Assembly (NCBI GenBank): GCA_951394045.1
Contig: OX595991.1
Location: 2,108,001-2,172,000 of the forward strand
DNA: 64,000 nucleotides
DNA from: Nitzschia sp. DOCU1
Taxonomy: Eukaryota; Bacillariophyta; Bacillariophyceae; Bacillariales; Bacillariaceae
Reading direction: 5' to 3'
The stretch's first letter is position 1; each line of letters opens with the position of its first letter. Both the position numbers and the translations under genes were made by a program. The notes below the pieces were generated by a model. It did not search any database, was not told the DNA's origin, and saw only the letters and a list, made by a program, of their open reading frames with translations. Positions 20,050 through 29,318 of this stretch are shown here, piece after piece.

Positions 20050-21657
20050 ATGCCAACTGAAATAAACGCAGATCTTGAATTGCTGATACGAGCGGCCCCC
20101 AAAGCGGTGAAGGGTACACCGACCGATGAGCAAATTCGAGAGCAAACGGAATTCAAGGAGCGCGTGAAAAAGTTTATCGTGTCGCAGCCACCTTCCAATG
20201 GGTTCAGCTACAAAGGCATTGTGAAGATGATAAATGCTCGACAACTAGGTCCTTCGAAAGATAAACAAAAAGCACAGACTTCCACGGCAAAACCGACGAA
20301 GCCTAAAAAAATGGTCAGGGCTCGCGACCACGACGCACCGACAAATTTCGCGCCTGTCGATTACATCTGTGTGTTGAACTTCCAAGCTACGTGCGACAAT
20401 GTCTCCCCTCCAGAGCCGCAAGAAATTATTGAGTTTTCGACTCTCTTGTTGAGCGTCAAGACGGGGGAGGTGGAAGATAAATTCCATTATTATGTCAAGC
20501 CCGATGTCCACACATCATTGTCTCCGCATTGTACAGAGCTCTCGGGAATAACACAAGAAACTGTCAACAGCGGCATTTCATTGAAAGAAGCTCTGCGCCT
20601 TCACCGAGAGTGGTTGAATAAGCACGGCTTGGTGAACCCCGATGTTGAGGAAATAATCAATCCAGCTGGCGAGGGTAAAATGAAGCGGTTCTACTATGTG
20701 ACGGCCGGAGATTGGGATTTGAAGACTTGCCTGCAGGGACAATTGGCGTACCATGAGTTGCGGGTGCCAGAACCATTCGATTCTTGGATCAATATTAAGT
20801 GGCCCTTTTCGAAATTGTATGGCGTCCGTGGGACTCGAATAAATGCAATGCTTGAAGCTATTGGCCTGGAAGTTGAAGGTCGTCATCATTCGGCAATTGA
20901 TCACTGCCGCAACATTGCCCGGATATGCGCAAGGATGCTGGAAGATGGCTGGAAGCCAGCATCCAATGGAGGCGCGGCATTGATTGGAACCCTGCAGTTC
21001 TGGTCAAAGCAATCGAAAATTGGTGCCGATATCATGAATGTTGATGGGCATGCAAAAACAGTTTTTCTTATTCGCCACGGACAATCAAAAGGCCAAGTTG
21101 CCAAGGACAATGCTAGGGCCAACGACGAATCTCTATGGGATTGTGATCTAACAGATCTCGGTGTTCGACAGGCAGTCGAAATCCCAAAAAGTCTTGGAGA
21201 AGCCAATGTGGCCCGTATTGACTGTGTGATTTCGTCTCCTCTCAAACGGGCGCTCCGTACGGCGTTGCTTGGTTTCACTGACAAACCAATCACAGTGCAC
21301 TATGATCTCGGTGAAGTCGGCTCTGATATTCCTGAAAATTCTCCCCGACCACTGAACGAAGTACTCAGTGAGTTGTCCGTGGAGATAGACGGTCGCTCTT
21401 CGTCGGTTCCTTTTGACTACTCGACGTTGCAGCCGGAGGGATGGCCAAATCCAACATTCCGAGAATCACGAGCGACACGAATCCAAACTGCTTTTGAATG
21501 GATGCATGGGCGTGATGAGCAGGTGTTTGCAGTTGTTTGCCACTACAATGTAATTAAGACAGCGCTGCGGAAGAAAGCAGCGTCACCGGAAAATGGGGTC
21601 CCCATTCAGTGTCGGCTATTCCCAGACGGGTCGATGACGGTGGTGCAAGAAGCATAG
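20050..21657 (+). CDS. Fusion of degenerate ERI1-like exonuclease domain and histidine phosphatase, paralogue 2
   Basis: 535 residues, single exon, same architecture as the gene before it. Residues 9-65 repeat the N-terminal helical module (LLIRAAPKAVKG...FSYKGIVKMINAR). Residues 103-300 are ERI1-like (VDYICVLNFQATC, EIIEFSTLLLS, ELSGITQETVNSG, TAGDWDLKTCL, HHSAIDHCRNIARIC). Here both metal-binding acids of motif I are replaced by their amides, N110-x-Q112. The middle Asp (in GDWDL), His280 and Asp284 remain. Residues 337-535 are the histidine-phosphatase domain with RHG at 342-344, Arg400, Glu422 and His498 all in place. So each paralogue lost a different set of nuclease residues while both kept the phosphatase. 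A pseudo-nuclease may serve as an RNA- or protein-binding module; that is inference. Confidence 0.88.
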   Translation: MPTEINADLELLIRAAPKAVKGTPTDEQIREQTEFKERVKKFIVSQPPSNGFSYKGIVKMINARQLGPSKDKQKAQTSTAKPTKPKKMVRARDHDAPTNFAPVDYICVLNFQATCDNVSPPEPQEIIEFSTLLLSVKTGEVEDKFHYYVKPDVHTSLSPHCTELSGITQETVNSGISLKEALRLHREWLNKHGLVNPDVEEIINPAGEGKMKRFYYVTAGDWDLKTCLQGQLAYHELRVPEPFDSWINIKWPFSKLYGVRGTRINAMLEAIGLEVEGRHHSAIDHCRNIARICARMLEDGWKPASNGGAALIGTLQFWSKQSKIGADIMNVDGHAKTVFLIRHGQSKGQVAKDNARANDESLWDCDLTDLGVRQAVEIPKSLGEANVARIDCVISSPLKRALRTALLGFTDKPITVHYDLGEVGSDIPENSPRPLNEVLSELSVEIDGRSSSVPFDYSTLQPEGWPNPTFRESRATRIQTAFEWMHGRDEQVFAVVCHYNVIKTALRKKAASPENGVPIQCRLFPDGSMTVVQEA

Positions 21658-21692
21658 AAGTGAAAGCCTTGGATGAACAGTATGACACTATT

Positions 21693-23979
21693 TTAAGATT
21701 GTAGTTTAACAATACCACGGAGTAGCGTCTTTACTGTGGTGGTCAACTTTGTCTTGTTGTATAGGTCACCCGACTGTCGAACGACTTCTGCTTTGGTTGG
21801 GTAGGGATGAATAACGTTTGCAAGTGCTCCGAGGCCAGTTCCTGATTTCATGGCAAGCGTGATTTCACTAATCATATTCCCAGCGCCTTCGCCTACAATA
21901 GAGGCGCCGAGGATTGTGTCCTTTTTGGCGTCGACACGGAAGCGAACAAAGCCATCCATAGTATCATCACAAATCGAACGATCGTTGTCCTTGAAATGCT
22001 TTTCGATGATACGATATTCAATGCCCTTTTCCTCCAGATCGGCTCCGTAGAGTCCTACACTGGCAATCTCGGGAGAAGTGAATGTGGCGTAAGGGATCAA
22101 TAGATCGGAAAGCTTTTCCTTGCCAAAGAAGAGAGCATTTCGAATGACTGCTCGAGCCGTAAAGTCAGCAGCGTGAGTAAATTTGTATTGCTGTGCACAG
22201 TCACCAACTCCGTAGATTCGAGAATTGGTCGTCTGCAATTTGTCGTTGACCAAAAGACCTATTTTCGTGTCGTATTCGACCTTGGCGAGCTCCAGATCCA
22301 TCCCTGTAACATTCGGACGGCGTCCTGCAGCAACTAAGACAGCATCGCAAATGATTGTGGACGATTCTTCTCCTTTCTCAGTGAATGTAATCTTCATTTC
22401 TGGAAGACCATTCTCTGACATGTTTCCTGTCAGCTCGATACTCTCGTACGACTCCACCGATAGTCGAAAGGTAACGCCGTCCTTTACCATTTGCTTTTTG
22501 ACAACTTCTGCCATATCCTCGTCTTCCTTGGGAAGCACCCTGCCGGAACGACCCAACACAGTGGTGGGAGTCCCCAACCGTTGCATCGCTTGCGCCAACT
22601 CCATTCCAATGACCCCAGGGCCAATGACTACCATATGTTTGGGTTGTTTGGTGAGATTGAAAAAGGTTTCATTGGTCATGACGGCAGGTCGCTTATTTTC
22701 GGCTTCCGATAAGGAAGTTGCCATTTGATGGAGCTCTTTCAATCCATTCATGGGGATCAGAGTTGGGTAGCCACCCGTGGCAATGACGGCTCGCTTGAAA
22801 TGCAACGTACGCCCATTGACCTCGACAGTTCGCTCCGACGTGAACTTTCCTCGACCAATATATACCTCAACACCCAGTTCTTTGGAATAACGCGTAGCCG
22901 AGTCGTGGTGACTGATTTGAGAGCGAATCTTGCGTACCCGTTCCATTACCTTATCGAAATCGACCTTGACTGCATTGGGGTCAACAAAGATACCGGCTTC
23001 TTGAAGGCGTTCCACATCACCACGCAGTTGATGAGCCATATTGGCCGAGTGAATAATAGCCTTGGAAGGAACACATCCAACATTGAGACTAAAGTGGAGT
23101 GTCAAGGGATGGAAAAAGAGCGGTGGCGAAAGATTGTTGTGAGATCACCTGTCTTCCTTTATCGTCGGCATTTCACATTGATTCCGTGAATTCGTAAATA
23201 ACTCACCAGTCTCCACCCAGCATATTTTCTTCAATCATGGCCACTTTGGCACCAACACCAGCCGATCCAGCAGCCGATATCAATCCTCCCGTTCCTCCAC
23301 CGACAACGACCAGATCATAAGTGGAACTGCCATCGGAATTATTTGCATTGGGATCTTGCCAGTCGGGAGGATGGACGTGATTCAACAGAGTCGTATTGAA
23401 TTGATCCATGGGCCACATATGACTGGCAACATGGATATCCTTGGGATTCAAATTTTCAAAATCAGGAGATCGAAACTTTGGCTGCCATGGATCATGAGAC
23501 GTGGACGATACAGGTGGCGACAAGAATTTTGTCCAGTCCACTTTTTCTCCCGTCTTTTCATCCACCTTGAATTCCCCACGCTCCCCTTCGCCCAGAAAAC
23601 GAAAGAATAGTTTCTCGTCGGAGAACTGGTGGTCTCTGGTAACATGCTCAAATAGATACAGAGTTGACTGTAGCGCACGGCCGAGTTCGACCGCATCTTG
23701 ACGGGTCGGGGCCGCGCCAGACGCGACAAGATAGTCGACTGCTTCTTTTCCGACAAAACATTCCTTGTAAGTCTTGAGGTGATACTTGCGATCTTCAATT
23801 TTCACATTTTGCTTGAAAGCCTCGCCAATAGCGTTGAGATCTTTCATAAAATCTTCGGATGCCATATTAATCGGAGGCGCCATTGCAACGGATGAAGCTT
23901 CTTCTTGCTTCATATTAGTGGTACTGTCTTTGGGCTTTTTAAATGAAAGAACGCGTTTTACCTTGCGTCCAATCTCCAT
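21693..23979 (-). CDS. DEP-domain / FAD pyridine-nucleotide disulfide oxidoreductase fusion (mercuric-reductase-like), two exons
   Basis: Exon 1 is 23979-23207 and exon 2 is 23088-21693, with a 118 bp GT-AG intron that splits the codon of the first redox Cys. Product 722 residues. Residues about 45-130 form a DEP domain (YHLKTYKECFVGKEAVDYLV, ALQSTLYLFEHVTRDHQF, KLFFRFL), usually a membrane- or G-protein-signalling module. From residue 221 comes a class I disulfide reductase: VVGGGTGG FAD motif, redox pair C258-LNVG-C263 with PSK, a second NAD(P) motif (VIGPGVIGMELAQAM), and a C-terminal interface His in VIHPYPTKAE. The merA-type heavy-metal N-domain and C-terminal Cys pair are absent, so mercury reduction is unlikely. 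Substrate unknown. The start at 23979 was chosen because the upstream in-frame codons offer no ATG. Confidence 0.88.
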
Positions 23980-24511
23980 TTTATGATGATAATCAGCGAG
24001 GATCAACAGCAATCAATGGTAGAAAATGGAGTAAATTGTCAATCATGACACTACCCGAGCATGAATTCCTGGGGGGATCTTTCGCCATCCTCAACGCAGC
24101 AGATCTATGAGAGAACACCTTACTTTCGCAAAAGTTGCCCGAGCGGTATCTTTTGTGTTGACGAGATTCGATGGCATCAATCTTTTTTGAGGGGTCATTG
24201 TTGTTCCACGTAATGTCTCTACGAAGCCTACAGCATGCCCCAGGCTGGATTGGATGACAACGTATGACTGACGGACTCCTTCTACGAATGACTTCTTCGA
24301 CCGATCATCGACTAACATGATCCGATTAACAATTCTTCGTCCCCTTTTTTTTCATCATCGCATCCACACTCTCAGCCCGAGTCGAGTCGTCAATTTGATG
24401 CCAGAGGTTGACCATGGTGGCAAAGTCTTCCGAGATTGACTGATTAGAAAACGAAAGGCTAATAACGAAGGAACGAGACTGGAAGAGAGAGAGAGAAAAT
24501 TTCAAGTCACA
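23980..24511. other. Divergent upstream region with an unsupported small frame
   Basis: 532 bp between the DEP-reductase gene (leftward) and the kaptin-like gene (rightward). A 75-codon ATG frame on the minus strand, 24091-24318, and a 29-codon frame from a good-context ATG at 24415 could be pieces of a small gene. I could not join them with convincing splice sites, so no gene is called. Confidence 0.4.
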
Positions 24512-26725
24512 ATGGAATTGGAAGAGATCTTTTGTGGGCCGTTTACGACGGCATCCACTTGCTTTTCTTGCAGCCCTGGCGCGGGAATGAATCAACATTT
24601 GCCGTTTCGATTCGCGACGGAAAATCACATCTTGGGGCTATCGTCATCGTCCTCATCCAACAAGTATCGACCCGTCACAGTGAGCAGTGTACCTCGTGAC
24701 AATCCCTCGGTAATTTGTGTCGGATTTGCCCAATACCCAGCTGGTCCAACTCCTACTAATCATACGACCAAGGAGCCCATTCAAGCACTGGCCTTGATTG
24801 ATCCCTCTTGTATAAATCAACCAGAAGATGCTCCTCCTCCATTGCGTCAACCGACAAACTCGGGTGCTGCCACTGATGGTGGCGCGATTAGGGATGATAT
24901 CTCGGTGGTATCAAACGCCTTTTCAACCCAAGATGGAGGAGCAGGTTCCACGGCAGGTACTACTAGTACGCCAATGAAAGGTCGAAGACCTTCTTCTGGA
25001 ACAACTAGCCTTTCTGCTGGATCAACTGCATCGTCAACCAAACCTTCCTTGGCTCGTAGCAAATCGGATGGATCCAGTCAGGGCATGTTTGTGCTCGATG
25101 CTAGTTTTCGAAGCTCGAGCGAAGTCGGCGGGACAGACATTTTTGAAGTGGAAGATATTACAACAACGCTTTTGCCACCCAAGGCCCGACTCGTTCTACA
25201 AGTACCATCCACGTACGCAAACGATGGAAGTATGATTACCATGGCACAGGATTATGTGTCGTTACTAGATTTTCGACCATTGTCACCATGTCTGGCACGA
25301 TGGGGCAACAACCACAATGGGGAATCGTCCGAAATTGGAATCTTTGTGGGCAGCGCCGATGACTCGCGAATGCGACTATATACACCGAATCCATCGGATG
25401 GACGTCTAGTGGCTCAAACCGACTTGTTGCCCGAAGAACATTTTCAAATGGACACTCCTGTCATGGGAATCGACTATCATTATTCCAATAACAGCGACAT
25501 TCACACCCTGGTGGCGGCGGGGCAAGATGGGACGATTCAAATTGTCACCTGGAAGGGACATGGTGATGGCAACGACGACAAGCCCTTTGCTGATATTTCA
25601 TCGCATCGAGTCATTGTAGATGGGCCCCTGGTGAGCTTGCAAATTCAAGAAAGACCAGACGGAGGCCTCTGCACTGTGATTGGATCCTTGTGTGGATATG
25701 TTTGTCGCCTGACTCGAGCTGCTGGGTCAGACACGGAATGGCAAGGCCCTCAGATGGTGGTGCAGGGTTTGTGGAACGATCAATTAGAAGCCGAAGATTC
25801 CGTCTTGGCCGTGTATGCGTTCGGGGATTGCGTGGCTTTGGGAACATTGGGAGGGAGATGTTTGATCTATCAAGCAGCCTTGTATGGCGAGCATTACTTT
25901 TTGATGTGGGAGTGTACCTTACCCTATTCGATACATGGCCTAGAGGCCCGTCCCACGGAAGACGGCTCGTTTGATTTGATTGTCGTAACGAGAAGATCAG
26001 TGCATGTCTTTCGACCCAAGCAAGTCACGTCAATGTTTCTGCCCACAGCCAAATACTCGATAAGTCTTGCCAAAGATCGTCTACAGACTCTACTGCGACA
26101 GCTTGATCCAAAGCCCGAGCCTGACGAAGCAGAACCAGAAGAACCTCCGCAAGAAGAATCGGAGGTGCGAGAACCAGACTTGTTGTCACCGCTCAAGGGA
26201 GAAGAAATTGTGGAAAGTGACAGTGCAGACGAAACAATACCAGATGTGGAAGTAGCAGGCAGTGGCGATGCAACCAATCTTCACGAAGACAGTCCACCCC
26301 CGATAGAAGAAAGTACCAGCACCCAGGACCATGACAAGATCGAGGAATCAATTCTGATCGTAGATCCGAATGACCCACAGTTGGAACCTGCCTCATCAGA
26401 GGACCCCGTGCTTATTGTCATGGAAAAGACGAGTGAAGGTGTTGTTGCCCCGCAGGAAATGGGATCATCCGAACTTCCTGAGGAGAAAGCCACTACCACA
26501 GCCACCGCCGTAACTGATGTCTCAAGTGACCGGTTAGAAACAAAAGGAATTACCTCGCAAGAATCATCATTACTACCTCCCGAGGAAGCAGCAGCTGTTT
26601 CAGCCACCGACAACGAAGGGTCGAGCAACGAAGATTCCGACCCATGGGTACTGGTGGACAGCGGGGAAGGTGCAGTAGCTGTAGCCGAGAAGGAAGAAAC
26701 GACGGATGCTCCTAAAGCACTCTAG
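24512..26725 (+). CDS. Kaptin-like beta-propeller protein with acidic tail
   Basis: 737 residues, single exon. Residues about 225-515 carry beta-propeller-like strands in an order resembling kaptin (KPTN), a subunit of the KICSTOR complex that controls TORC1 in animals. The segments are IGIFVGSADDSRMRLYTPN, VMGIDYHY...TLVAAGQDGTIQIVTW, a linker, then VLAVYAFGDCVALGTLGGRCLIYQ, MWECTLPYSIHGLE, and FDLIVVTRRSVHVFRPKQV. The last two blocks are the most kaptin-like. N-terminal residues 95-190 are Ser/Thr/Gly-rich. The C-terminal ~200 residues are a disordered Glu/Asp/Ser/Pro tail (EPDEAEPEEPPQEE and similar), absent from animal kaptin. The call rests on remembered family pattern and could instead be another WD-like propeller. 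Confidence 0.55.
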   Translation: MELEEIFCGPFTTASTCFSCSPGAGMNQHLPFRFATENHILGLSSSSSSNKYRPVTVSSVPRDNPSVICVGFAQYPAGPTPTNHTTKEPIQALALIDPSCINQPEDAPPPLRQPTNSGAATDGGAIRDDISVVSNAFSTQDGGAGSTAGTTSTPMKGRRPSSGTTSLSAGSTASSTKPSLARSKSDGSSQGMFVLDASFRSSSEVGGTDIFEVEDITTTLLPPKARLVLQVPSTYANDGSMITMAQDYVSLLDFRPLSPCLARWGNNHNGESSEIGIFVGSADDSRMRLYTPNPSDGRLVAQTDLLPEEHFQMDTPVMGIDYHYSNNSDIHTLVAAGQDGTIQIVTWKGHGDGNDDKPFADISSHRVIVDGPLVSLQIQERPDGGLCTVIGSLCGYVCRLTRAAGSDTEWQGPQMVVQGLWNDQLEAEDSVLAVYAFGDCVALGTLGGRCLIYQAALYGEHYFLMWECTLPYSIHGLEARPTEDGSFDLIVVTRRSVHVFRPKQVTSMFLPTAKYSISLAKDRLQTLLRQLDPKPEPDEAEPEEPPQEESEVREPDLLSPLKGEEIVESDSADETIPDVEVAGSGDATNLHEDSPPPIEESTSTQDHDKIEESILIVDPNDPQLEPASSEDPVLIVMEKTSEGVVAPQEMGSSELPEEKATTTATAVTDVSSDRLETKGITSQESSLLPPEEAAAVSATDNEGSSNEDSDPWVLVDSGEGAVAVAEKEETTDAPKAL

Positions 26726-26829
26726 TCACAACTTTCATGCTGTAGAAACAAATCAACCGTAGCTATACTGTATTTACAAAACGCATCCTATACATATCCC
26801 CGTCTCACTCCTCGATTGTTTCGACCATT

Positions 26830-27333
26830 CTAGTCAATTAATCGAGCCGCCAGGCAAAAGTCCACTAAATCTTGTAGAGACCGGTAAATTCTCATGGATT
26901 GTCCCGACTTGGAGACTCGCACAATTTCTAGCCACTGCGTCTGAATGGCTGACATGGTCTTGCGCTTGGTCTTGACCGACGCCAGAAACCGTCCCACATC
27001 GGATTCGAGACAGGTCGTTCCGAATTCCAGAAACCGTTCACCGAGCTCTGTAATTTTGTATCCCAAGGGATGATAACCGGCAGGTATAAGACCACCACCA
27101 CCACGTTGTTGCAGATTTGATTGAGTAGTAAGTGGCGGTAATGAAGTGTCCTGACTGCTGCCACTGCTGGCGTCACCTGTTGGGGAAGCACTCTCATCCA
27201 AGAAGATTTTGGCAGGAGGAAAAGTCGTCATCAATCGTGTGGGATCATAGGGGGCTGGCACGGCCTCGGCATCATAGAACAAACGACACGAAAAGAGAAG
27301 AACCGTCGCAGCAACAAAGGAACGCATTGTCAT
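26830..27333 (-). CDS. Small secretory-pathway protein of unknown function
   Basis: 167 residues from the ATG at 27333. A clear signal peptide (MTMRSFVAATVLLFSCRLFYDAEA) is followed by a Ser/Thr/Gly-rich spacer with an RGGGG run. The C-terminal half is compact and looks helical (ITELGERFLEFGTTCLESD, FLASVKTKRKTMSAIQTQWL, RIYRSLQDLVDFCLAARLID). I do not recognise the family. The residue after the signal cleavage is Val, not Phe, so plastid import is not indicated. The frame is open further upstream but that part lies antisense to thymidylate kinase. Convergent with the kaptin-like gene. Confidence 0.6.
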   Translation of the reverse strand: MTMRSFVAATVLLFSCRLFYDAEAVPAPYDPTRLMTTFPPAKIFLDESASPTGDASSGSSQDTSLPPLTTQSNLQQRGGGGLIPAGYHPLGYKITELGERFLEFGTTCLESDVGRFLASVKTKRKTMSAIQTQWLEIVRVSKSGQSMRIYRSLQDLVDFCLAARLID

Positions 27334-27679
27334 TCGACTGCCTGTAGGATAGTTACAAACAGGAGGATTGTTGAAGGTAAGGTCGTTTTTGGAAATGGTT
27401 TGGCTGCACCGTTTTTGGAAGATAGGAACGCAATCCTGTGAAAGATCTCCAACAGAAGGACACACGTTGCGATTGGTAGTGACTGCGTGTCGACGGCCAG
27501 ACCACAAAGAATTTTGGCGAGAGAGACTTCGCGCCATCTTCGATCTCCCTCCGACCTGCCGGCGCGCCGTCATTTGCGAGTTTTGTCCAGCGTTTCGGTG
27601 CTCGACTTTTGATGACTTACTTCCACCCAACATCAAAACCTCTTTTGTTATTGTCATTGATACCCCAGCCTCAATAACC
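27334..27679. other. Divergent promoter region
   Basis: 346 bp shared upstream region of the small secretory protein gene (leftward) and thymidylate kinase (rightward). An open frame on the plus strand runs in from 27368 without a credible start, so the ATG at 27680 is used for the kinase. Confidence 0.5.
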
Positions 27680-28493
27680 ATGCTTGTCTCTCCTTCTCCT
27701 TCTTCTGCCAAACGCGGTGCCTTTATTGTATTTGAAGGTGTCGATCGCTGTGGCAAGACCACGCAAGTCGCGCTGTTGGTAAAACACTTGATGAGAATCG
27801 GCCTGGCCGCCGTGGCCATGCGATTTCCCGACCGCACCACAATGGTGGGCGATTTGATCAATCAATACTTGCAATCCAAAAGTGAGCTCGATGATCGGGC
27901 GATTCACTTGCTGTTTAGCGCCAATCGCTGGGAGGCAGCCCCACAGCTGGAAAAAACGTTGCAAGAAGGAACGACTGTCATTTGTGACCGATATGCGTAT
28001 TCCGGAGTAGCATTTTCGTCGGCCAAGCCGAGTTTGGAAGATCAATTGAGTTGGTGTCAGGCCTGTGATGTGGGTTTGCCGGCTCCTGATGCTGTCATTT
28101 TTCTCGATTTGACGCAAGATGAGGCTGAGAAACGGGGAGGGTACGTGAAAATCGGTGGACGAGACAAAGAACACTACTTTATGGCTCATCATTGCTTCTT
28201 TGATTCGCTGTTTTTCCTTTACATCGCTTTTTTGTTCTAGTTACGGTGGGGAACGATATGAAAAACGGGACATGCAAATTCGCGTACGACAACGATTTTC
28301 GCAGCTGCAAGAACAGGACGAGGGCAAAGTCCCATGGCACGTGGTCAATGCGGCACGCACCATTGAAGAGGTCCAAACTGAAATCAATGACATTGTACAG
28401 GCCACCTTGGATCGTGTTCAAAATCAAGAAGAATTGCCCAAGATGTGGCCCCACTTGATTCATGGGGAAGAAAACAAGGAAAATGCGGCGTAA
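27680..28493 (+). CDS. DTYMK: Thymidylate kinase (dTMP kinase), two exons
   Basis: Phosphorylates dTMP to dTDP for DNA synthesis. Exon 1 is 27680-28140 and exon 2 is 28241-28493, with a 100 bp GT-AG intron, giving 237 residues. The P-loop FEGVDRCGKTTQ is at residues 16-27. The dTMP-site/DR-x motif is CDRYAYSGVAFSSAKPSL; VIFLDLT precedes the LID region, which is restored only by splicing (EAEKRGGYGGERYE). C-terminal helices follow. Length is slightly above the usual ~210, with an extra tail ending EENKENAA. No organelle signal. The KEN-like tail tripeptide could be a destruction motif, as cell-cycle control of thymidylate kinase is known in animals, but this is speculation. Confidence 0.94.
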
Positions 28494-28690
28494 TTTTTAT
28501 GCTTTGACAAGATTTCAATGATAATGATTGAAAACCGTAGGACTGGAAGTTACATATCAGTGGGAGTCTAGTAGATGTTGTTGAAGAAATCAAGTAGGAG
28601 TAGACTACATAGAACAATCAATTGTCTACTATGAAGTCTACGACTTCAAGATTAGTCAGCATCATCACGGCATGGAATGCTTGGAACCAG

Positions 28691-28882
28691 TCACGAACCC
28701 TCCTTTTTGCTCGGCCCGCCGGATATTGATTTGCTAGGTTCCCCACTAGCACGTTGATGACTGTACGCCCGAAATAGAAACATCCCAAACACTAACTGCG
28801 ATCCGATGAGGATATGCCATTTTCGATCGAGTCGTTTGAATCGTTCGCGATACGTAACGACGGTGTCTCGGAAACTGCTCAT
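28691..28882 (-). CDS. Possible small single-span membrane protein, 63 residues
   Basis: From the ATG at 28882: MSSFRDTVVTYRERF then a basic stretch (KRLDRKWH), a hydrophobic span (ILIGSQLVFGMFLF) and a polar Ser/Gly/Lys tail. Size and layout resemble small mitochondrial inner-membrane proteins, but I do not recognise it. The frame is open 51 codons further upstream without an ATG, so there may be another exon. Gene reality is uncertain. Confidence 0.4.
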   Translation of the reverse strand: MSSFRDTVVTYRERFKRLDRKWHILIGSQLVFGMFLFRAYSHQRASGEPSKSISGGPSKKEGS

Positions 28883-29318
28883 GCTCGAAAAAATCCTGCA
28901 AACTCTTCTCAGATCCACCGATATATCTCCTCTCTCCGTTTGAAGCACTCGAGTTTGACCTTGCTTGATTTGGACAACAACCAAACGGACTTTGGAAGGG
29001 CAATGGTTTGATGGAAATGAAATGGACGTTCCCACAAAATCAGTGAATAGGTGCGCGGTAGACTAAAAAATCGAAAAAGGTGCAACCGAAAAGAAAGTGC
29101 GAGGCTGCCCCGCTCTCGTCTTGCCGGCCGACGACTCGACTCCTCCCTATGTGGTCCGTTGAGTCGACTCGGTCGAAAATTTATTGGTCCTCGCGATTTT
29201 ATCGCGATGGGGAGTCATGACCATGATGATGTCGATGCCTCTCTGCGGGACCTACACCTCACCTCGACTGTTGCGCCAGTTGCAGTTTCACTTTTAATTC
29301 AAAAGTAACAGCAGCACC
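28883..29318. other. Divergent upstream region
   Basis: 436 bp between the possible small membrane protein gene and the syntaxin gene. The last ~270 bp contain an 85-codon plus-strand frame (29051-29308) that most likely is 5' leader sequence. No other feature was seen. Confidence 0.45.

Noticed and set aside
17928..21657. Active ERI1 exonucleases
   Set aside because: Motif I acids are replaced in both proteins, and the active His is also gone in the first.
21693..23979. Mercuric reductase (merA) with mercury detoxification role
   Set aside because: The enzyme core matches, but the N-terminal heavy-metal domain and the C-terminal cysteine pair of MerA are missing and a DEP domain is present instead.
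24091..24415. Small minus-strand gene between the DEP-reductase and kaptin-like genes
   Set aside because: Two plausible pieces could not be joined with valid donor and acceptor sites.
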